Source of the DNA: Panax quinquefolius
Taxonomy: Eukaryota > Streptophyta > Magnoliopsida > Apiales > Araliaceae
DNA length: 64,000 nucleotides
Reading direction: 5' to 3'
Assembly: GCA_020205615.1 (NCBI GenBank)
Contig: JAINUW010000582.1
Location: 81,469 to 145,468 of the forward strand
Shown: in pieces, positions 56,685-64,000 of the stretch
Layout: every line of letters starts with the position of its first letter
Position numbering within the stretch: the stretch's first letter is position 1
Notes under the pieces: model-generated
The model's database searches: none
Told to the model about the DNA's origin: nothing
The model's input: only the letters and a program-made list of their open reading frames with translations
Position numbers and translations under genes: made by a program

Positions 56685-58494
56685 CTTTCTGTTAGGTTTG
56701 TAATATTCATGAACGCAATCAAATTGCAAAAATTAAGCGGAAGCGAGATAAATCAGAGTTTAAAATTTTTACAAACCATATACCCGGATCACCCTTTATG
56801 CACAATTATTAATTAAACGAAAAGATGAATAAGAAACATACCCTTGAAGATCCGAAGCTTCCTCAGTACAAGTTCACCTCCAATCCTTTTCGCTCAACTT
56901 GAATCCACCGGGTTTGGTTCCTTCCTTTGATCAACGTTAGCCACCCAAGTGTTTGGCCTCAGAGGTGATCCACCAAGGAAGAAGAAGGATTTAAGAAGAT
57001 GGGTGGTTGGCTAAACCCTAGTTTTTCTATCTCTATAGAAAAGGCGTACATTCTCCAACCATTCGAAATATCACGTAGTCTTAATATCCGATATAAGACT
57101 CCCTTTATAAAGATATCAAGTAACCCTATTAAAATAAGGTATTATTTAATTAAACCCTTTTAATTAAAGGGCTCCCTAATCTTATTAGGGATAATTAATT
57201 AAACTCCTTTAACTAATTTTCCTTCCTAATTCAATTAGGAATAAATGAGAGTACTTATATTAAATTAATTCCTAAACTCTTTTAGAAATTAAAATAATAA
57301 TAATAATTGTAATAATATTAATAAGACTCCTCTTATTAATTTATATTTAATATTTCTAAAATATTAAATAATAAATATTAAGCTATTTAATTTATTCTAT
57401 CACCATAGATTAAATTAAATATACATAACATATTATTACGATTATGCCATTAACTTCTTAAATAATTATTCTTCCTTTTATGGTGTGACCCTTTAGGTTC
57501 TCCATATTAAATAGGTTGTGAATAAATCAATTAGAACAATTCTAATCTTATTTAAATAAATAAATTAAATAATTAATTTATTTAAATAAATAATATTTAT
57601 TCTACAATAGGGATAAGCCTCCCTAACGATCAACGACTTTTCGGATAATATAGATTTCAACATTAATCATAAAAGAACCTTTGAGTAAATAGTTACTGCA
57701 TGACAATTCAATCCTTCCACCATATAATGTCCCAATTAAATATAAGACATGGAATTATTGTCAAGTCTTATTTTATTTAATTATATATTTATTTCGACTC
57801 TTAAATGCACTAACTCCAAATAATGCAAATTAGAAACTCCTTTCTAATTTCATTCTCGCCTTGCCAAGGACTACTTGGGTTGTCATTTATCGAATCACAT
57901 AGGACATTCTCTTCTTTTAATAAGTGGTAGATTCTTTATTGATCATACATTATCTCCATGTACAACTTATTATACCCAAACATACCCTTTGATATACCCT
58001 AAGGGTCTTAAGGAATAAGTCAAAGTATAACTCATTATACACAAGATACTATGATGATCTCAAGTCCAAGGATCACTAGACTACTATCACTACTGAGAAT
58101 TCCTATTGACAAAGCAAGTAAAACTCCATTAGGTATTCCTTAGCGAGCCACGTTCAGTGAACTTATTCTCTAATAAGCACCTACATACTTGCTTTAGTGT
58201 CTCCACACAAATGATCATGAGATCAATCATCCTCATCCAATGAGAAAGCAACGTATATACCAATCTATCCGGATTCACTAATCCCCAATTTAGTAATCCA
58301 ACGATTGGGAACTATTTAGTTTTAAGCTTTTAAGAATTTAGATCTCATTAGAATGATCATCATCATTATTCTAAAAGCATTGCTTAAAACTATGGGTTTA
58401 TCACATATTATAAAACAACATCATGTAGATAATTAAAAGCCTTTAATAAATTAATATTTTTATTAATAAATGAATAAGATTGTTTGAAAGTATG

Positions 58495-59070
58495 TGTGAC
58501 GCCATACCAAAATTAGGTATATCGTCACCCATCTTGGGTCGCCACTTATATGGTACATAAATTCAAATACAAACTTAATTATACATCGTCAGTGTAACAT
58601 CTGACAATACATAAACCGAGAGTTCTAATAGGAATATTGTCATTTAGACAATATCCATACTCAAGGAGTCCTCATTACAATTATTATCACACTATTTCAC
58701 ATAATAGTGAGGACTACTAATGCTATCTTCGGGACCATCACTCGCTTCCCCAACTTATATCCCGGCTATATTCTCATTTCACAAGAGAACAAAGTGAAAG
58801 AAAGGGTGAGCTCAACTAGCCCAAAGAAGAAATATTATGACTAAGATAATGCGAATAAATTATCAATAGTCTTCAACAATGTTAAAGCGATAAAATACAA
58901 TAGACAACTAGTTTAACTACCGACCAATCGAATATAATATAACCACTTGCATACTTTGCAAAATTTATAAATACTACCCACAACTATAATATTATCTCAA
59001 ATTCACACCATAACATTAAAAATTATTTCGATAAAATTTAAATCTTTATTGATAAAATCGAGATCTCACA
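58495..59070 (-). repeat. 3' LTR of gypsy-B derivative, internally deleted
   Basis: Follows the right LTR for about 430 bp, then jumps at about 58922 (ACTAC/CGACCAATCG) to the last about 150 bp, losing roughly 1.77 kb including the TATA box and all tandem repeats. Confidence 0.85.
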
Positions 59071-60156
59071 ATCTCCCTCCTTATGGAATTTAAGCCCTCG
59101 AAATTAGGTACGATACTGGTATGATAAGAGGTGAGGATACCTTAAATACCTTTATCGTTGAAAACATTAAATTCATCTTTGCAATCCTACCAAAGATATT
59201 CATTAACAATTCATCTTTTGCACTATAGGCCAAAGATATACAACTCGTAAAACCAATAATCTTTGAAACTCGACTTAATAAGTATCACGACCACGAATTA
59301 TCCATGCACCATGGCCGGGGATATTCGTGTTTTAATTACTCATGATTATACCGAATAATCCTTGGTCATAATCATACCAAGTCTATCAATGCACTACTAC
59401 CAAAGATGACTTTTACCACATCCATGAATTAATATTTCATTCTTTGAGACTCAAATTTCAATAATTAATCCATATCATCGAATCATCCCCGCACTACTGT
59501 GCCAAGGATATTCATTAAGTATCACGACCACGAATTATCCATGCACTACGGCCAAAGATAATCGTGTATTCATTAGTATCACGACCACAAATTATCCATG
59601 CACTACGGCCAAAGATAATCGTGTATTCATTAGTATCACGACCACAAATTATCCATGCTTCCGCCAGAAGTGGTTTTGGCTCTCCCTTAAACTCCGATGG
59701 TCCCAACTCCTTGAATTGTTTAGCGGTGACCGCCCGAGAGTTTTCCGTGTTTCCACCTACGTTTTGGACAGGAGTCGCTTTCGCCTGATGTTGCATGAAT
59801 TCTAAAAACCTCTTAAACGCACTGGTCGCTCGTTCAATCAATTGATCGGTGTTGTTTTTACGGGAGGATTATCGCCATCCCGTCAGTTGCACATTGTCCT
59901 CGATTATTGATCCGTGGAGAATCAACGGTCTCCGTGCTCCATTGCTATTCTCACCATTCTCGGATGCCATTTTCAAACACCGCCACAAAATAAGGGTTAA
60001 TTGACATGCAACATATTATCACTATATTCGACCGACCAATCAAATACCAAATAAACTTAGGTAGGTCATACTAATACTAAGGTATTCCCTGCTCTCCCTC
60101 CTAGTATTATTCTCACATCTTAGCCGGGGATCATATCCTAAGCTCGATACCAACCG
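59071..60156 (-). pseudogene. gypsy-B internal region: pol tail, LTR-derived segment, gag N-terminus, PBS
   Basis: 59071-59130 is the chromovirus pol end and purine tract (AAGGAGGGAGAT on the minus strand). 59130-59650 is derived from LTR interior. 59655-59970 is gag, starting at 59970 (MASENGENSNGA) and containing AVTAKQFKELGPSEFKGEPKP. 60143-60156 is the tRNA-Met-type PBS remnant. A 108-codon frame (59515-59841) runs from gag into the 57-bp repeat and is a chimera created by the deletion. Confidence 0.8.
59520..59658. repeat. 57-bp tandem repeat
   Basis: About 2.4 copies of a unit starting TATCACGACCAC[G/A]AATTATC and ending GTGTATTCATTAG, at 59520, 59577 and 59634. The unit is a multiple of three and gives a 19-residue repeat in the chimeric frame. 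Confidence 0.92.
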
Positions 60157-62502
60157 TGACGCCCCAAAATTAGGTATCGTCACCCATCTTGGGTCGCCAC
60201 TTATACATGGTACATAAATTCAAATACAAACTTAATTATACATCCGCCGCAGGGTAACATACGACAATACATAAACCGAGAGTTCTAATAGGAATATTGT
60301 CATTTAGACAATATCCATACTCAAGGAGTCCTCATTACAATTATTATCACACTATTTCACATAATAGTGAGGACTACTAATGCTATCTTCAGGACCATCA
60401 CTCGTTTCCCCAACTTATCCCAGCTATATTCTCATTTCCTGAAGAGAACAGTGAAAGAAAGGGTGAGCTCAACTAGCCTAGTAAGAAATATTATGACTAA
60501 GATAATGCAGAATAAATTATCAATAGTCTTCAACAATGTTAAACCGATAAAATACAATAGACAACCGGTTTAAGCTGCAATGAATATGCAATCCATTAAA
60601 AAGTCAAGTAGAGAATAAAATCTACTATCTTTTAGGTTTTAAAAGGTTTTCATCAATTTTTATCGGCGAGACTCGATTTTAATAAATAAACCACCATATC
60701 TAATCATCCCTGTACCACGGTCAAGGATTTTCATCAAATTATCAATGGTCGTGACTATACCGAATCACCCCTGGTCATAATCATACCAAAACTATCCATC
60801 AACTGCATTACGTGCCATCGAGGACTTTTGTCACATCATTTATATCAAGCCATGATTATACCGAATGATCTCTCGGTCATAATCATACTAAGTTCATCTA
60901 CGCACGTAAACCCAAAGATAACATAATATAACGTGAGGATGATGACAATGACATAATAATTCAATAAAACAAGTTCAAGAATTATTTAATCCGTGAATTA
61001 TTAACGCCCAAATTGTCAACATGATATTGCTTTTGTAGAGTAAAATTCAAGAATAATCGGAAGAATATTTCCATGAAAAAAGATATTGGATGAAACGCAA
61101 ATATCAAAGATATTCTACTAATTTCATGGAGTATAGAAGTCAAAGTTTTAACCAATCTGGGTATAATAAAGAATGGAATAACAAAAGAAATCACCACATG
61201 CACGCGATAGACCGCATGACAAAAAGTGTGTTATTCCAACAGAATAATAATAACGGAACCGTGTCGTGAAATTCACACAAGCAGGATGTTCCAATGAGTA
61301 ATAATAAATGCGAATAATAAATGATGGAACTAGGTCCTACAGATATATGCAGACAGGATATTCGGACGTAATAATAAAGACGGAATAATAAAAAATGGAA
61401 CCAGTGTCCGTGTAAAACACACACGCATGTGATATTCCAACAGAATAATAATAAAGATTTTAACGAAGTCGGTGTAAAACACATGCATGTGATGTTCCAA
61501 ATGAATAATAGAAGAATGTCAACAAGTATAGGGTAAACCACATTATACTGAGTTATTCCAATGTAATAATAAAGAAATGGAATAATGAAGTTCTTTTTGA
61601 ATACAAAATAATAATATCCCTTACCATAAAAAAGACTTTGGATATCAAAGTAGTGAAGTACCGTAGAATCTCTTCTTCTTTCTCTCTATAGATTTTCTCT
61701 ATAGCTTCTCTCTATAATTTCTCTCTACAGAGTTTGGTGAATTCATAAGAAAATAATGAAGGAATGAGCTTCATTTATAGAAAAATAGAATGCATAGTAA
61801 TTAATCCATGAGCGGCCCAGATTGATTTATTTTAATCTAACGGCCCATATTTAAAGCAAAATCTTTTAAATAAAATATCATATATTCTATTTATATAAAA
61901 ACATTTTACTATGCAAACACTATGCAACACTATGCAAAACACTATGCAACACTACGCATAATAAAATATAATATATTTTATTTATAGAATAACTTTAATA
62001 AAGTATTACATTTTTTATATAAAGATGTTTCGTTTTATTACGTTAATAATACGAATAAAATAAAACGTCATTATCGCTTATAATAATTCATATTATTAAT
62101 CGACAATAATGGAATCAAACCGGTGACTTCTCACATAAGTATCAATAATCAATACCGTAGTGCTACTTATGCAACCACATGTATTATTATACTTTTACTA
62201 CCGAGTAGTTCAACAAGATCCACGGTAAAACTTCCGCCGTTATTTCAATAAAATATTTTTGTCGTTTTCTCAATCCGATAATAATTTCATTATAGGGGTC
62301 CACCAATGATTGGTAGTTGTATTTAATATTCCTCGCTAAACCGAATATTCCCCACCAATCGAATATAATATAACCACTTGATACTTTACAAAATTTATAA
62401 ATACTACCCACAACTATAATATTATCTCAAATTCACACCATAACATTAAAAAATTATTTCGACAAAATTTAAATCTTTATTGATAAAATCTGGGGTCTCA
62501 CA
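60157..62502 (-). repeat. 5' LTR of gypsy-B derivative (subfamily B)
   Basis: 2346 bp, plus strand TGACGCCCCA to GGTCTCACA. 66-bp-type repeats at 61240-61520. U3 carries ACTATGCAAACACTATGCAACACTA-like short repeats (61908-61965), not the subfamily A arrays. The TATA box is damaged (CTATAAATGAAG at about 61768). Confidence 0.88.
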
Positions 62503-62552
62503 GTATGTGCTTTATCATCAAACATGATTGGCTTGTGTGCATACTACTTTCA

Positions 62553-62748
62553 CTTTCTACCATATTTATGGTGACAAAATTTTCCTTTTTCGCCACCTTT
62601 TCCCCCTCAAAAGGGAAAGTATAACCTTTGGCACGGCTCCAATGTTTAAGAAAAACAAAGAAATTAACATTTTTTCCTGATTCTTTTAAGAAATCGTAAT
62701 AAATATTGCGAATGATATCTTGAATCTCAAGAGAATAAGTAGCAAAGA
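62553..62748 (-). pseudogene. Pararetroviral polyprotein segment right of the copia insertion
   Basis: One frame is open across the whole 190 bp on the minus strand, including IQDIIRNIYYDFLKESG and FVFLKHWSRAKGYTFPFEG. It joins in sense with 56306-56684 once the copia LTR and one CTTTC copy are removed. No named domain. It is cut on its right by the gypsy LTR at 62751. Confidence 0.6.
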
Positions 62749-62750
62749 TG

Positions 62751-64000
62751 TGACGCCCCCAAAATTAGGTATACATCACCCATCTTGGGTCGCCACTTAC
62801 ATGGTATGTAATTTAAATACAACTTACTAACATAACTGCGTACAATAATACGACATAAATCGTGAGTTTAAATACAAATATAAATCACTAGATATTATAC
62901 AAACTCAAAAAGGAGTCCTCATTACAATTATTATCACACTATTTCACGAATAGTGAGGACTACTAATGCTATCTTTAGGACCATCACTCGCTTCCCCGAG
63001 GCTTCGTCCCATTTATATTCTCATTTTCAAGAGAAAGTTGAAAGAAAGGGTGAGCTCAACTAGCCCGAGAAGAAATATTATGACTAAGATAATGAGAATA
63101 AATTATCAATAGTCTTCAACAATGTTAAACCGATAAAATAAAATAGACAACCGGTTTAATCTGCGCGTGGAATATGCAATCCATTAAAAGAGTCAAGTAG
63201 AGAATAAAATCTACTATCTTTTAGGTTTTAAAAGGTTTTCATCAATTTTTATTTGAGACTCAAATTTTTAATAAATAAACCACCACATCTAATCATCTCT
63301 GTACCACGGTCGAGGATTTTCATCAAATTATCAATGGTCATGACTTCTAAAGAATCACCCCGGTCATAATCATACCAAAAACTATCCATCACCGCATTAC
63401 ACAAAGCCTTCGAGGACTTTTGTCACATCATTTATATCAAGCCATAATTATACCGAATGATCTCTGGTCATAATCATACTAAGTTCATCTATGCACGTAA
63501 GCCAAAGATAACATAATATAACGTGAGGATGATGACAATGACATAATAATTCAATAAAACAAGTTCAAGAATTATTTAATCCAGGAATTATTAACGTCCA
63601 AATTGTCAACATGATACTGTTTTATAGAGTAAAATTCAAGAATAATCAGAAGAATATTTCTATGAAAAGATACTGGATGAAACGCAAATATCAAAGATAT
63701 TCTACTAATTACATGGAGTATAGAAGTCAAAGTTTTAACCATTTGGGTATAATAAAGAATGGAATAACAAAAGAAATCACCGTGCATGCGATGTATCGCA
63801 GACAGCAAAGTTATTCCATGAGAATAATAATAACGAAACCGAAGTCGTGTGAAATTCACACCGACGAGGATGTTCCAATGTAATAATAAATACTTTTAAT
63901 AATAAATGATGGAACCAGGTCCGTATAGCATGCATGCATGTGATATTCGATGTAATAATAAAGACGGAATAATAAAATGGAACCAGTGCAGTGTAAAACA
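62751..64000 (-). repeat. gypsy LTR, R/U5 part, continues beyond the window
   Basis: Starts TGACGCCCCC (or TGTGACG at 62749) and follows the LTR at 60157 closely; the 66-bp array begins at about 63820. The CACTATT/AATAGTG hairpin near the start (62938-62957) is intact. Subfamily cannot be told because the U3 half is outside. The 95-codon and 90-codon ORFs here are LTR translations, not genes. Confidence 0.88.

Larger units (their letters stand above)
51360..56689 (-). mobile_element. Endogenous pararetrovirus, Caulimoviridae-like (main part)
   Basis: Minus strand, no LTR. Order from right to left: coat-protein-like region, CCHC knuckle, protease, RT, RNase H, then a separate downstream ORF. 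It has no integrase, which separates it from Ty3/gypsy. A two-ORF arrangement with a polyprotein followed by an ORF of unknown function recalls florendoviruses; this genus-level placement is tentative. The copy continues at 62553-62748, the two parts being separated by a copia solo LTR. Confidence 0.8.
58495..62502 (-). mobile_element. gypsy-B deletion derivative (non-autonomous)
   Basis: 4.0 kb with TSD GTATG (58490-58494, 62503-62507). Left LTR 58495-59070 (much shortened), internal region 59071-60156, right LTR 60157-62502. Internally only the end of pol with the purine tract, LTR-interior sequence, a 57-bp tandem repeat, the N-terminal part of gag and the PBS remain. Protease, RT, RNase H and integrase are absent, so it depended on a relative such as gypsy-A or gypsy-1. 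Confidence 0.88.
56690..62552 (-). mobile_element. Solo copia LTR, interrupted by gypsy-B derivative
   Basis: Reverse copy of the LTR at 19225-21096: plus strand TGTTAGGTTTGTAAT at 56690 and ACTACTTTCA at 62552. TSD CTTTC at 56685-56689 and 62553-62557. No copia internal sequence, hence a solo LTR left by LTR-LTR recombination. 58495-62502 is a later insertion, leaving the parts 56690-58494 and 62503-62552. Confidence 0.92.

Noticed and set aside
59520..59658. Possible CRISPR-like repeat array
   Set aside because: The units are directly adjacent with no spacers, in plant retrotransposon DNA; it is a simple tandem repeat.
1..64000. Ordinary host protein-coding genes, tRNA, rRNA or microRNA genes
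   Set aside because: Every substantial coding stretch could be assigned to a mobile element or the pararetrovirus; the only tRNA-like matches are primer-binding sites.

Overview
The window is plant nuclear DNA, very probably from a eudicot: AT-rich, no prokaryotic gene layout, and built almost entirely of transposable elements and one endogenous pararetrovirus. I see no ordinary host gene, tRNA or rRNA. Lineages were assigned by reading protein motifs, LTR ends, primer-binding sites, polypurine tracts and target-site duplications (TSDs); no database was searched.

Layout. (1) 1-1746 and 10812-11922: a minus-strand Ty3/gypsy chromovirus-type element (gypsy-1: LTR start, PBS, gag, protease, start of RT), split by a plus-strand Athila-like element at 1752-10811 with two LTRs and a matching CCTGA TSD. 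(2) 11923-21096: a decayed plus-strand Ty1/copia element with two LTRs. (3) 21106-25073: gypsy LTR pieces facing opposite ways. (4) 25086-about 50190: a minus-strand Tat-lineage Ty3/gypsy element (gag, protease, RT, two RNase H domains, integrase) with an antisense, intron-containing extra gene. It is split at 29613-45157 by a complete minus-strand chromovirus (gypsy-A, TSD ATCTG), whose integrase is in turn split by a CACTA transposon (33286-38768, TSD AAT). (5) 51360-56689 and 62553-62748: an endogenous pararetrovirus (Caulimoviridae-like) on the minus strand, cut by a copia solo LTR (56690-62552, TSD CTTTC). That LTR contains a short gypsy deletion derivative (58495-62502, TSD GTATG). (6) 62751-64000: the start of another gypsy LTR.

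Order of events read from the nesting: Tat before gypsy-A before CACTA; gypsy-1 before Athila; pararetrovirus before copia solo LTR before gypsy-B derivative. Almost all coding regions carry frameshifts or stops. The best preserved are the pararetroviral reading frames and parts of the Tat and gypsy-A polyproteins.

Most notable: an Athila derivative in which protease is joined directly to the tail of pol with RT, RNase H and integrase missing; two gypsy LTR subfamilies that share the transcribed part but have unrelated upstream (U3) halves; a deletion derivative with the same internal breakpoint at two loci; the antisense Tat gene with its own TATA box; and an uninterrupted 294-codon pararetroviral ORF of unknown function.
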